NCBI RefSeq assembly: GCF_021277265.1
Contig: NZ_JAJSOH010000011.1
Coordinates: 124,001-188,000 of the forward strand
Length of the DNA: 64,000 nt
DNA from: Kineosporia rhizophila
Lineage (GTDB): Bacteria; Actinomycetota; Actinomycetes; Actinomycetales; Kineosporiaceae
Reading direction: 5' to 3'
In this document: one piece after another, positions 35,968-44,857 of the stretch
Layout: each line of letters begins with the position of its first letter
How positions within the stretch are numbered: the first letter of the stretch is position 1
Program-made: the position numbers and the translations under genes
The notes under the pieces: model-generated
Told to the model about the DNA's origin: nothing
Seen by the model: only the letters and a program-made list of their open reading frames with translations
The model's database searches: none

Positions 35968-36804
35968 GTGAGCCTGTCTGTCGAGAAGGTCACCCGGGGA
36001 ACCGGGTCGGGTAAGCGTCAACCCCGCGCACTCGACCCGTTCCTCTGGGGGGCCACGGGCGTCCTCTGTTTCTGGGGTCTGTGGGAACTGGCCGCTCTGG
36101 CCACCGGCAACGACGCCGTCCTGCCCGGACCCCGCGTGGTGCTCTGGGAGTTCCAGCACGGCTTCCAGGGCGACCGGGGGCTGGAATACCTGGGCATCCG
36201 ACAGTCCGGCTACGTGGTGAATCTGGCCTGGACGGTCGGCACCGCGGCGGGGGCATGGCTGATCGGCAGCACACTGGGCATTCTGGCGGGGTTGGCATCG
36301 GCCCGCCGGCAGTGGCTGCGTGACGTCACAGAGCCGGTTCTGTTCGTCTTCGGGGCCGTTCCCGTGCTCGTCGCGGCTCCGCTCTTCCTGGTCTGGTTCG
36401 GGGCCGGCCCCCTGAGCAAACTGGCGCTGGTCACGTTCTACTGCTTCGTCGTGGTGGGCGTGGTGGCGCAATCGGCGGCGCTCAACATTCCGCCCACCAC
36501 CGAGGAATACGCGGCGACCCTCGGGCTGGACAACAAAGCCAGGTTTCGCGCGGTGGTGCTGCCGAGCGCCTTCCCGCCGATCGTGGCGGTGCTCCGGCTG
36601 GCACTGGCCACGGGGATCAGCCTGGAGGCGAGCGCCGAACTGCTCGGGTCCCGGGCCGGCGTCGGGCGGCTGATCGCGGTGCGGGCCCAGCAGGGAAACG
36701 TGGGCGCTGTATTAGCTCTGGCGATCGCGCTGGGGCTGGTGGCGCTCGTGCTGGACGTGCTGATCCGGGCTGCGGTGGCCCCGGTCCTGCGGTGGCAAGG
36801 ATGA
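35968..36804 (+). CDS. ABC transporter permease, NitT/TauT type (first)
   Basis: A protein of 278 residues with about six membrane helices and the EAA loop region EEYAATLGLDNKARFRAVVLPSAFPPIVAVLRLAL, where the cytoplasmic coupling helix contacts the ATPase. GTG 35968 has GAGGA 5 bp upstream; a TTG at 35956 is less likely. The gene overlaps the ATPase gene by ATGA. Two permease genes flank the ATPase gene, so the channel is probably a heterodimer. Confidence 0.85.
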   Translation: MSLSVEKVTRGTGSGKRQPRALDPFLWGATGVLCFWGLWELAALATGNDAVLPGPRVVLWEFQHGFQGDRGLEYLGIRQSGYVVNLAWTVGTAAGAWLIGSTLGILAGLASARRQWLRDVTEPVLFVFGAVPVLVAAPLFLVWFGAGPLSKLALVTFYCFVVVGVVAQSAALNIPPTTEEYAATLGLDNKARFRAVVLPSAFPPIVAVLRLALATGISLEASAELLGSRAGVGRLIAVRAQQGNVGAVLALAIALGLVALVLDVLIRAAVAPVLRWQG

Positions 36805-37565
36805 CGGCCTTTGAGATCCGTGGGCTGACTGTGCAGTTCGGCCGGGGTGACGATTCCGTTGTCCCGCTGCGGGGTCTGGACCTGGACGTGCTGAATGGTC
36901 AGTTCCTCTGCGTGCTGGGGCCTTCCGGGCAAGGGAAGAGCACCTTGCTGCGGTGCCTGGCCGGCCTGCTTCAACCCACCGAAGGAAGCATCACGTCGCA
37001 TGGCGTGGCCGTACAGGGACCGAGCATGTCCCGGGGCATGGTCTTTCAGCAGGACGCGATACCGGGCTGGCTGAGAGTGCGGGACAACGTGGCGCTCGGC
37101 CCCCGCAGCCGCAGGGTTCCCGAGAGGGACTGGCGTCCTCAGGTTGAGCACTTCATCGACGAGGTCGGCCTCAGGGGCCGAGAACGCGCCTGGCCCCGCG
37201 AGCTTTCCGGAGGTATGCGCAAACGGGTGGCGATCGCGGCGGTATTCGCCAACGACCCCGACATTCTGCTGATGGACGAGCCGTTCTCGTCGCTGGACCA
37301 CCTCACCCGGGCGGGCCTGCACCGCACGGTTCTGAAGTTGTGGCAGGAGACCGGCAAGACCATCGTGTTCGTGACCCACGACGTGGACGAGGCGATCACC
37401 CTGGCCGATCGGGTGGTCGTGGTGGCCGGAGGGGGAGTGCGCGCCGACGTACCGGTCACTTTCGAGCGGCCGAGAGGTGAAGAGCTGCGGATGGACGCCG
37501 AGGCGAACGCTCTGCGATCGACGCTCCTGAAGTACTTGGCCGATCCCGAAGATGGCTGGGCCTGA
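36801..37565 (+). CDS. ABC transporter ATP-binding protein
   Basis: A protein of 254 residues with a complete nucleotide-binding domain: Walker A VLGPSGQGKSTLLRCLAG, Q-loop VFQQDAIPGWLRV, signature ELSGGMRKRVAIAAVF, Walker B ILLMDEPFSSLDHLTR and switch His FVTHDVDEAITLADRV. The pattern is that of the SsuB/TauB group. ATG 36801 is coupled to the upstream permease stop. It energises import together with the two flanking permeases. Confidence 0.92.
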   Translation: MTAFEIRGLTVQFGRGDDSVVPLRGLDLDVLNGQFLCVLGPSGQGKSTLLRCLAGLLQPTEGSITSHGVAVQGPSMSRGMVFQQDAIPGWLRVRDNVALGPRSRRVPERDWRPQVEHFIDEVGLRGRERAWPRELSGGMRKRVAIAAVFANDPDILLMDEPFSSLDHLTRAGLHRTVLKLWQETGKTIVFVTHDVDEAITLADRVVVVAGGGVRADVPVTFERPRGEELRMDAEANALRSTLLKYLADPEDGWA

Positions 37566-37567
37566 AG

Positions 37568-38443
37568 ATGACTGAACCCGACGTTGCTGCGCGGCGGTTC
37601 GGAGTAGCCCTGCGGACTCGGCCCCGCAACCGGGCCCTGTTGGCCGGCGTAGTCGCGGGAATCGTCCTCTGGCAGTTGCTCTCGCTCTTGGTCGGGGCCA
37701 CCACCGAGCAGGGCCAGAACGTGGTGCCGCCGCTGCAGAAGATTCTCACCAGTGGCATCACCGGGCTGAGCCATTTCTACAAGGGGGGCTGGGGGCCGGC
37801 CACAACGCTCCAAGGTGCCGAGGACTCCGTCCCTCTGGCCGTTCTCGCCGTGGTTCAGAACAGCCTGGCCACCGCGGTGAGGGCCTGGAGCGGCTACCTC
37901 CTGGCGGTCGGGCTGGGCCTGCCGGTGGGGCTTCTCGTGGCCGGAGCAGCGCCGGTCCGCCAGGCCGTCAGCGGTGTCGCTGGGGTGCTGCGTATGCTGC
38001 CCGTGCTGGCCATGTCCCCGCTGTTCACCCTCTGGCTGGGCGCCACCACCTCGGCCAGCATCGCGTTCGTGACCTTCGGCGCCTTCTGGGTGATGCTGCT
38101 GGCCACCACCAACGCCGTACGCAACCTGCCGGCCCAGGTCACCGACTACCCCCGCACTCTCGGCCTGGGCCCGCTGCGGCTGCGCACGCACGTGATCCTT
38201 CCGGCCATCCTTCCCGGCCTGCGCGGCGCCCTGATGCTGGCCGCCGGCACGGCCTGGGCCTGTGTGCTGGCCTCGGAGTTGTACGGCATCCAGTCCGGCC
38301 TGGGCTGGGCCCTGAACCAGACGCTGCTCTTCTCGCTGGTGGATCAGATGGTGGTGGTGGCCGGAGTGTTCGTGGCGCTCTCCCTGGCCTCGCTGAGACT
38401 GGTCAATCACGTGACCGGGCGCCTCACCCGATGGAGTGAGTAG
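37568..38443 (+). CDS. ABC transporter permease, NitT/TauT type (second)
   Basis: A protein of 291 residues, 2 bp after the ATPase stop. It has six predicted helices and an EAA loop PAQVTDYPRTLGLGPLRLRTHVILPAILPGLRGALM. A long periplasmic-type loop follows the first helix (ATTEQGQNVVPPLQKILTSG). It differs clearly in sequence from the first permease, supporting a heterodimeric channel. Confidence 0.87.
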   Translation: MTEPDVAARRFGVALRTRPRNRALLAGVVAGIVLWQLLSLLVGATTEQGQNVVPPLQKILTSGITGLSHFYKGGWGPATTLQGAEDSVPLAVLAVVQNSLATAVRAWSGYLLAVGLGLPVGLLVAGAAPVRQAVSGVAGVLRMLPVLAMSPLFTLWLGATTSASIAFVTFGAFWVMLLATTNAVRNLPAQVTDYPRTLGLGPLRLRTHVILPAILPGLRGALMLAAGTAWACVLASELYGIQSGLGWALNQTLLFSLVDQMVVVAGVFVALSLASLRLVNHVTGRLTRWSE

Positions 38444-38480
38444 GACAGTCCCCTCCCTGCGGGACCTTAGTCACTACAGC

Positions 38481-38497
38481 CGGTAGGCGGCCTACCG
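38481..38497. promoter_or_regulatory. inverted repeat upstream of cydA
   Basis: CGGTAGG-cgg-CCTACCG is a perfect 7-bp palindrome 15 bp before the cydA ATG. It does not match the Rex consensus TTGTGAA/TTCACAA. It could be an operator for a respiration regulator, or a terminator for the ABC operon that ends at 38443. Confidence 0.4.
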
Positions 38498-38511
38498 CCA
38501 GGGTGTGTTCC

Positions 38512-39933
38512 ATGGACGCCCTCGACCTGGCCAGATGGCAGTTCGGTGTAACCACCGTTTACCACTTCATCTTCGTTCCGCTGACCATCGGCCTGGCCCC
38601 GATGGTGGCGATCATGCAGACCCTGTGGCTGCGCAGCGGCGACGAGCGCTGGCTGCGGATGACCAAGTTCTTCGGCAAGCTCTTCCTGATCAACTTCGCG
38701 ATCGGCGTGGTCACCGGCATCGTCCAGGAGTTCCAGTTCGGGATGAACTGGAGCGAGTACTCGCGCTTCGTCGGCGACGTCTTCGGGGCCCCGCTGGCGA
38801 TGGAAGGCTTGGCAGCGTTCTTCCTGGAGTCCACCTTCATCGGGGCCTGGATCTTCGGCTGGGGCCGGCTGCCGGCCAGGGTGCACCTGGCCGCGATCTG
38901 GCTGGCCGCGATCGGGGTGAACCTGTCGGCGTTCTTCATCCTCGCGGCCAACTCGTTCATGCAGCACCCGGTCGGGGTCGAGCTGAACCCGGAGACCGGG
39001 CGGGCCGAGCTCAACAGCATCTTCGACCTGCTGACCAACAGCACTGTGCTGTGGGCGTTCCCGCACCAGATCACCGCGGCCTGGATGACCGCGGCCACCT
39101 TCGTGGCCGGCATCGCGGGCTGGTGGATGGTCAGGGACCGGGCGAGCAACCTCTACCGTCCGGTGTTCCGGCTGGCCAGTGTGGTCCTGCTGATCGCCGG
39201 GATCGGCGTGGCGATCACCGGGGACGGGCAGGCCAAGCTGATGTTCGAGCAGCAGCCGATGAAGATGGCGGCGGCCGAAGGGCTGTGCGAGACCGAGGAC
39301 AGCGCCGGTTTCAGCCTTTTCGCGATCGGCAACCCGGGCCCGGGGCACTGCGACGTCTGGGCGGTGAGCATCCCCGGCGTGTACTCGTACCTGGCCACCG
39401 GCGACTTCGGGGCCACCGTGGACGGGGTCAACGACCTGCAGGCGGAGTACTCCGAGAAGTACGGCGACGGGCGGGACTACGTGCCCAACCTGGCCTCCAC
39501 CTACTGGAACTTCCGGCTGATGATCGGTTTCGGCCTCGTGGCCGCCGCCTTCGGTACGGTCGGGCTGTGGGTGACCCGCAGGGACCGCACGCCCGGACGC
39601 TGGTTCGCGCGCTTCGCCCTGGTCGCCGTCCCGGCCCCGTTCCTGGCCAACCTGACCGGCTGGATCTTCACCGAGATGGGCCGCCAGCCCTGGGTGGTGG
39701 CACCCGCCCCGGACGGTGACCCGGCCATCCGGATGCTCACCGAGGACGGCGTCTCGATGATCGGCCCGTGGACGGTGGGCACCTCGCTGACCGTGTTCAC
39801 CCTGCTCTACGGCGGGCTGGCGGTGGTCTGGTTCGGCCTGATCCGGCGCTACGCCGCGGCCGGGGCGCCCGAGGTGGACAGCCCGGACGAGCACGACGAC
39901 GACGCCGACCGCCCGCTCAGCTTCGCGTACTGA
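38512..39933 (+). CDS. cydA: cytochrome bd oxidase subunit I
   Basis: A protein of 473 residues. RWQFGVTTVYHFIFVPLTIGL places the b595/d-type heme ligand at His18; WAFPHQITAAWMTAATFVAG and the quinol-side motif FTEMGRQPWVVAP are present. Multi-pass membrane helices span the chain. The Q-loop is of the short type seen outside proteobacteria, judged from length. ATG 38512 matches the family N terminus; the GTG upstream has no support. It begins the full cydABDC set, so the oxidase and its heme/thiol exporter are made together. Confidence 0.96.
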   Translation: MDALDLARWQFGVTTVYHFIFVPLTIGLAPMVAIMQTLWLRSGDERWLRMTKFFGKLFLINFAIGVVTGIVQEFQFGMNWSEYSRFVGDVFGAPLAMEGLAAFFLESTFIGAWIFGWGRLPARVHLAAIWLAAIGVNLSAFFILAANSFMQHPVGVELNPETGRAELNSIFDLLTNSTVLWAFPHQITAAWMTAATFVAGIAGWWMVRDRASNLYRPVFRLASVVLLIAGIGVAITGDGQAKLMFEQQPMKMAAAEGLCETEDSAGFSLFAIGNPGPGHCDVWAVSIPGVYSYLATGDFGATVDGVNDLQAEYSEKYGDGRDYVPNLASTYWNFRLMIGFGLVAAAFGTVGLWVTRRDRTPGRWFARFALVAVPAPFLANLTGWIFTEMGRQPWVVAPAPDGDPAIRMLTEDGVSMIGPWTVGTSLTVFTLLYGGLAVVWFGLIRRYAAAGAPEVDSPDEHDDDADRPLSFAY

Positions 39934-39944
39934 AAGGCAGAGAC

Positions 39945-40988
39945 GTGGAACTCGTCACCTTCTGGTTCATCCTGATCACCGTGCTGTGGATCGGCTACCT
40001 CGTCCTCGAGGGCTTCGACTTCGGCGTCGGCATGCTGCTGCCCGTGGTGGGTAGGAACGACACCGAGCGCCGGGTACTGATCAACACCATCGCGCCGGTC
40101 TGGGACGGCAACGAGGTCTGGCTGATCGTGGCCGGCGGCGCCACCTTCGCCGCCTTCCCGGAGTGGTACGCCACCCTGTTCTCCGGCTTCTACCTGCCGC
40201 TGCTGCTGATCCTGGCCGCGCTGATCATCCGCGGGGTGGCGTTCGAGTACCGGGGCACGATCGAGTCGCCCCGGTGGCGGCGGACCTGGGACAACGCGAT
40301 CGTGATCGGCTCGGCGGTGCCGGCCGTGCTGTGGGGCGTGGCCTTCGCCAACATCGTGGCCGGGGTGCCGATCGACGCCGACAAGCAGTTCACCGGCACT
40401 CTGCTCACCCTGCTCAACCCGTACGGCCTGCTCGGCGGGCTGACCACCCTGCTGCTGTTCGCCTTCCACGGGGCGCTGTGGCTGGGCCTGCGCACCGAGG
40501 GGGAGGTGCGGACCCGCTCGATCGCGATCGGGGCCCGGCTGGCCCTGCCGACCATCGTGGTGGCCGGCGGCTTCGCGCTGTGGACGCAGTTCGCCCACGG
40601 AAAGCCCTGGACCTGGGCCCTGGTCGTGATTGCGGCGGTCGCGCTGGTCACCGCCGGGTACGCGGCGGTGCGGCAGAACGAGGGGCTGGGCTTCGGGATG
40701 ACCACCCTGGCCACCGTGGCCGCGGTGATCCTGCTGTTCGGCTCGCTGTTCCCCGACGTGATGCCCTCCAGCACCGACCCGGCCTTCTCGCTCACCGTGG
40801 ACAACGCCTCCTCCACCCACTACACGCTGGTGGTGATGACCTGGGTGGCCGCCTTCATGGTGCCGGTGGTGGTGCTCTACCAGAGCTGGACGTACTGGGT
40901 GTTCCGGCACCGGATCGGCGTGGCCAAGATCCCGCCCGGCCATGGTCTGCCCTGGTCCACCCCCAAGAAGCAGGAAGTCACGAGCTGA
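39945..40988 (+). CDS. cydB: cytochrome bd oxidase subunit II
   Basis: A protein of 347 residues. It opens with WFILITVLWIGYLVLEGFDFGVGML and continues NTIAPVWDGNEVWLIVAGGATFAAFP, both diagnostic of CydB. About eight helices follow. GTG 39945 is 11 bp after cydA with a GAAAGG site. Its stop shares bases with the cydD start (TGATG), so translation is coupled. Confidence 0.95.
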   Translation: MELVTFWFILITVLWIGYLVLEGFDFGVGMLLPVVGRNDTERRVLINTIAPVWDGNEVWLIVAGGATFAAFPEWYATLFSGFYLPLLLILAALIIRGVAFEYRGTIESPRWRRTWDNAIVIGSAVPAVLWGVAFANIVAGVPIDADKQFTGTLLTLLNPYGLLGGLTTLLLFAFHGALWLGLRTEGEVRTRSIAIGARLALPTIVVAGGFALWTQFAHGKPWTWALVVIAAVALVTAGYAAVRQNEGLGFGMTTLATVAAVILLFGSLFPDVMPSSTDPAFSLTVDNASSTHYTLVVMTWVAAFMVPVVVLYQSWTYWVFRHRIGVAKIPPGHGLPWSTPKKQEVTS

Positions 40989-42658
40989 TGAGACCGCTCG
41001 ATCCCCGGCTGCTGCAGCAGGCCCGGGCGGCCCGTCGGTACGTCGTGCTCACCACCGGTCTGGGGGTGGCGACCACTGCACTCCTGGTGGTGCAGTCGCT
41101 GCTGCTGGCCCGGATCATCGCCGGGGTGGCGATGGACGGCGAGTCGTTCGCCGACGTCCGGGACATGGTCGTCGGGCTGGGGATCGTGCTCGCTCTTCGC
41201 GCAGTGCTCGTGGGCGTGCAGGAGCGCTTCGGGCACCGCGCCGCCACGGCGGTGGTACGACAGTTGCGCGAACGGCTGATCCAGCACGCTGCTGCCCAGG
41301 TGGGGCTGAAGCACCAGAACGGCGCGGAGACCGCTCTTCTGGCCACGCGCGGTCTGGACGCCCTTGACGGCTACCTGACCCGGTACCTGCCCCAGTTGCT
41401 GCTGGCGGCCACCTTGACCCCGGCCGTGCTGGTGGTGATCTGGTGGGAGGACTGGATCGCCGGGCTGACGGTGCTGCTGACCCTGCCGCTGATCCCGTTC
41501 TTCATGGCGTTGATCGGTATGGCCAGCCAGGACGCGGCCGACCGGAGCCTGAACTCGCTGCAGCGGCTGGGTACTCACGTGCTCGACTTGATCGCCGGCC
41601 TGCCCACTCTGCGGGCGCTGGGTACGGCGGGCGCCCAGGCCTCGCGGGTGCGCGCGGCCGGTGACGCCCATCGCCGGGCGACCATGAAAACTCTTCGTAC
41701 GGCTTTCCTCTCCGCCCTGGCGCTGGAGATCCTGGTGACCCTGTCGGTGGCTCTGGTGGCCGTCGGCATCGGCCTGCGGCTGGTGCACGGCACGCTGGAT
41801 CTGCAGACCGGGCTGGCCGTGCTGCTGCTGGCCCCCGAGGTCTACGCGCCGCTACGGGCGGTGGGCACGCACTTCCACGCCAGCCAAGACGGTCTGGCCG
41901 CGGCGCAGCAGGCGTTCGACCGGTTGGAGCAGCCGCTGCCGATCCGCGGTACCCAGCCGGCGCCGGACCTGTCCCAGACCACAATCTCTTTCGAGAACAT
42001 CAGCGTGCAGCACGACGGTGTCCCGTACGCCACCCCGGCCGGGCTCTCCGCCACGATCTTTCCCGGAGAGGTCGTGGCCCTGACCGGTCCCAGCGGCTGC
42101 GGCAAGACCAGCGCGGTCGCCGTGCTCCTGGGCCTGCGGCAGCCCAGCGGTGGACAGGTCACGCTGGCGCCCGATGGTGCTCTGGCCGATCTGGAACCGG
42201 AGAGCTGGTGGCGTCAGATCGCCTGGTGCCCGCAGCATCCCGTGCTGATGCCCGGCACGCTGACCGAGAACGTGACCATGCTGCGTCCTTCGGCGTCGGT
42301 CGAGGAGATCCGGGAAGCCGCCCGAGTCACTGGATTTGAAGACGTGGTGCGCACCGTTCCGGGGGAGTGGGACGCCCGTGTCGGCCAGGGAGGTATCGGC
42401 CTGTCGGCCGGTCAGCGCCAGCGGCTCGCGCTCACCCGGCTGCTGCTCAGTGAGGCTCAGCTGGTGGTGATGGACGAGCCGACCGCCCATCTGGACGCCG
42501 GGTCCGAGCAGGCCGTGCTGACCCTGTTGACCGAGCTCCGGCGTCGGGGCCGGACCGTGGTGATGGTGGCCCACCGTCCTTCGCTGATCGCAGCAGCAGA
42601 TCGCGTGATCGATCTTTCCGCCCGCCGCGCCCCAAGTCTGATCGGGAATCCGTCATGA
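40988..42658 (+). CDS. cydD: ABC exporter CydD (cytochrome bd assembly)
   Basis: A protein of 556 residues: an N-terminal six-helix membrane domain followed by an ATPase with Walker A ALTGPSGCGKTSAVAVLL, Q-loop AWCPQHPVLMPGT, signature IGLSAGQRQRLALTRLL and Walker B QLVVMDEPTAHLD. The early motif GHRAATAVVRQLRERLIQH is typical of CydD. With CydC it forms the heterodimer needed for bd oxidase assembly (cysteine/glutathione export in E. coli). It overlaps cydB (TGATG) and cydC (ATGA). Confidence 0.94.
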   Translation: MRPLDPRLLQQARAARRYVVLTTGLGVATTALLVVQSLLLARIIAGVAMDGESFADVRDMVVGLGIVLALRAVLVGVQERFGHRAATAVVRQLRERLIQHAAAQVGLKHQNGAETALLATRGLDALDGYLTRYLPQLLLAATLTPAVLVVIWWEDWIAGLTVLLTLPLIPFFMALIGMASQDAADRSLNSLQRLGTHVLDLIAGLPTLRALGTAGAQASRVRAAGDAHRRATMKTLRTAFLSALALEILVTLSVALVAVGIGLRLVHGTLDLQTGLAVLLLAPEVYAPLRAVGTHFHASQDGLAAAQQAFDRLEQPLPIRGTQPAPDLSQTTISFENISVQHDGVPYATPAGLSATIFPGEVVALTGPSGCGKTSAVAVLLGLRQPSGGQVTLAPDGALADLEPESWWRQIAWCPQHPVLMPGTLTENVTMLRPSASVEEIREAARVTGFEDVVRTVPGEWDARVGQGGIGLSAGQRQRLALTRLLLSEAQLVVMDEPTAHLDAGSEQAVLTLLTELRRRGRTVVMVAHRPSLIAAADRVIDLSARRAPSLIGNPS

Positions 42659-44433
42659 GACCGCTCGTGGAAGTCCTGCGCGCAATGCGCCCCGACCCCT
42701 GGCGCCTGCTGCTGGCCGCCTTGACCGGGGCCGCCGCGGTGGCCGCCTCGATCGCCCTGCTCGGGGTGTCGGGCTGGTTGATCACCCGGGCCGCCCAGCA
42801 ACCGCCGGTGCTGTTCCTGATGGTCGCCATCGTGGCGGTGCGAGCCTTCGGTATCGGCCGGGGCGTGCTGCGCTACAGCGAGCGGCTGATCTCGCACGAC
42901 GTGGCCCTACGAGGTGTGGTCCGGCTGCGGGAGACGCTGTTCGCCCGGCTCGCCGCGGCCGACGACACAGTGGCGGCCGGCCTGAAACGGGGCGATCTGC
43001 TGGCCCGGCTCGGGGCGGACGCCGACGAGCTGGGCGACGTGATCGTGCGCGGCGTGCTGCCTTTCGTCACCGCGGTGATCACCGCGCTGGCCTCGGTCGT
43101 GGCGCTCTGGCTGATCCTGCCCGCCGCCGGTGCCGTGCTCGCCGCCGCCACCCTGGCCGGTCTGCTGGTGGTGCCCTACCTGGCCGGCCTGGCGGGCCGT
43201 CGCGACGTGGTGGGCACCGCCCGGGCCCGGTCCGAGATGTCGGAGAACGTGCTGGCCCTGCTCGACAGCCTGCCCGAGTTCACCGTCGCCGGCCGGGTCG
43301 ACGAGCGGGTGCGGGAGATCGGCCGCAGCGACGACGAGTTGTCCCGGGGGCTGGACCGGGCGGCCCGGCCCGCGGCCTGGGCCGCAGGGCTCGGCTCGGC
43401 GGTGATGTCGGCCGCGGTGCTGGGCTGTCTGGTGGTCGGCGTACGTGCGGTGGAGGCCGGCGAGATTCGTGAGGTCGCCCTGGCCGTGCTGGCTTTCGTA
43501 CCGCTGGCTCTGGCCGAGGTGATCGGTGCACTGCCGGCGGCCTCGGTTGCTCTGGTGCGCGCGGCAGAAGCGGCGCGCCGGGTGGCTCCGCTGCTCGAGG
43601 TAACAGCGCTGACGCCCGGGGCGGGTCGGCCGGAGGTGCAGGCGCAGTCGGCGCCATCGCTGCGGGCGGTGAACCTGGGCGTGGGTTGGCCCGGGCGCGC
43701 ACCGGCCGTGCGCGGGGTGGACCTCGACCTGACGGCGGGGCGCCGGATAGCGATCGTGGGCCCCAGCGGACAGGGCAAGAGCACGCTGCTGCGCACCCTG
43801 GGCGGGCTGTTGCCGCCGGTCGAGGGACGAATGCAGATGGACGACGGGATCGACCTGGCCGACGTGCAGGCCCGCAGCCTGCGTGGCCAGGTGCACCTGA
43901 CGGCCGACGACGCCCACGTCTTCGGCACCACCGTGCGGGAGAACCTGCGGGTTGCCGCGAAGGACGCGACCGACGCCGAACTGCTGGCCGCCCTGGACCG
44001 GGCCGGGCTCGGCCGCTGGATCACCGAAGAGGTCACCCTCGAGGAGGTGGTCGCCGACCCGGCCGGACCCGGGCAGGGTGCCGGAAGTCACGTGCTCTCA
44101 GGGGGTCTCAGACGCCGGTTGCTGCTGGCCCGGGCGTTCGCCAGCGGCGCGCCGGTGCTGCTGGTGGACGAGCCCGCCGAGCACCTCGACCCGGCCACGG
44201 CCGACGACCTGGTGGCCGAGGTGCTGGCCCGGACACCGGGCGAGCCCCCGGACCGCACCGCGGTCGTCGTCACCCACCGGCTGACCCCGCTGGCCCTGGC
44301 CGACGAGGTGCTGGTGGTCGACGGCGGCCGGGTGGCGGCCCGGGGCACGCACGACGAACTGATCGCCACCTACCCGCCCTACCGCAGTGCCTGGGCGGCC
44401 GAACAGGGCGAACCGGCGGCCCGGCCCGGTTGA
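42655..44433 (+). CDS. cydC: ABC exporter CydC (cytochrome bd assembly)
   Basis: A protein of 592 residues. The membrane domain begins with ASIALLGVSGWLITRAAQQPP and RYSERLISHDVALRGVVRLR, both characteristic of CydC. The ATPase has Walker A IVGPSGQGKSTLLRTLGG, signature HVLSGGLRRRLLLARAF and Walker B PVLLVDEPAEHLD, where Ala stands in the usual Thr place. ATG 42655 overlaps the cydD stop. It ends 7 bp before the convergent small gene. Confidence 0.94.
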   Translation: MRPLVEVLRAMRPDPWRLLLAALTGAAAVAASIALLGVSGWLITRAAQQPPVLFLMVAIVAVRAFGIGRGVLRYSERLISHDVALRGVVRLRETLFARLAAADDTVAAGLKRGDLLARLGADADELGDVIVRGVLPFVTAVITALASVVALWLILPAAGAVLAAATLAGLLVVPYLAGLAGRRDVVGTARARSEMSENVLALLDSLPEFTVAGRVDERVREIGRSDDELSRGLDRAARPAAWAAGLGSAVMSAAVLGCLVVGVRAVEAGEIREVALAVLAFVPLALAEVIGALPAASVALVRAAEAARRVAPLLEVTALTPGAGRPEVQAQSAPSLRAVNLGVGWPGRAPAVRGVDLDLTAGRRIAIVGPSGQGKSTLLRTLGGLLPPVEGRMQMDDGIDLADVQARSLRGQVHLTADDAHVFGTTVRENLRVAAKDATDAELLAALDRAGLGRWITEEVTLEEVVADPAGPGQGAGSHVLSGGLRRRLLLARAFASGAPVLLVDEPAEHLDPATADDLVAEVLARTPGEPPDRTAVVVTHRLTPLALADEVLVVDGGRVAARGTHDELIATYPPYRSAWAAEQGEPAARPG

Positions 44434-44440
44434 GACGCGT

Positions 44441-44611
44441 TCAGCCGCGCGGGCGGGGCGCCCCCTCGGCCGGGTCGGTGTCCTCGACCTTCTCGGGCTC
44501 GATCAGCCCCTTGTCGGCCAGGTCGCCGGCCGTGCGCCGGGCGTCCTCGATGTCGTCCTGGATCTTGTCCAGCCGCTGGTGCGACTCGTCCTTCTCGCCG
44601 GCCTGGGCCAT
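44441..44611 (-). CDS. small acidic hypothetical protein, 56 residues
   Basis: The frame starts at ATG 44611 after an excellent AAGGAGGA site and reads MAQAGEKDESHQRLDKIQDD, then a second helix (IEDARRTAGDLADKGL) and an acidic Pro-rich tail. Third positions are GC-rich. The charged helical pattern without Cys or membrane segments suggests a small soluble helical protein. It follows another small gene (50 codons) by 44 bp, downstream of pntAB on the same strand. Function unknown. Confidence 0.7.
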   Translation of the reverse strand: MAQAGEKDESHQRLDKIQDDIEDARRTAGDLADKGLIEPEKVEDTDPAEGAPRPRG

Positions 44612-44655
44612 GGCTCCTCCTTGGTCAACGCTGGTTCCCGGATCGGGCGGAAAGG

Positions 44656-44808
44656 TCAGTCGTCCCGGCAGGAGTGGAGGATCTGATAGGCCTCCGCGAA
44701 GGTGCGGACGGCGTTGGCGTTCGATCCGCCCAGTGAGCTCGGAGTGGTGGCCTGACGGTTCATCGCCTCGAGCAGTTCCTGCATCACCGCTTCGCGGGTG
44801 GTTGCCAT
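44656..44808 (-). CDS. small hypothetical protein, 50 residues
   Basis: ATG 44808 after a GAGGGAG site opens MATTREAVMQELLEAMNRQA, then SSLGGSNANAVRTFAEAYQI and ends LHSCRDD at TGA 44656. Codon use is as GC-biased as in neighbouring genes and the length is compact, so it looks real. It reads as two helices joined by a Gly/Asn turn, with a single Cys near the C terminus. It is 49 bp downstream of pntB and may be part of that operon. No family is recognised. Confidence 0.6.
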   Translation of the reverse strand: MATTREAVMQELLEAMNRQATTPSSLGGSNANAVRTFAEAYQILHSCRDD

Positions 44809-44857
44809 CGAGTACTCCCTCGTCCTGGGAATGTGACCAGAACAGGGTAAACACGGA

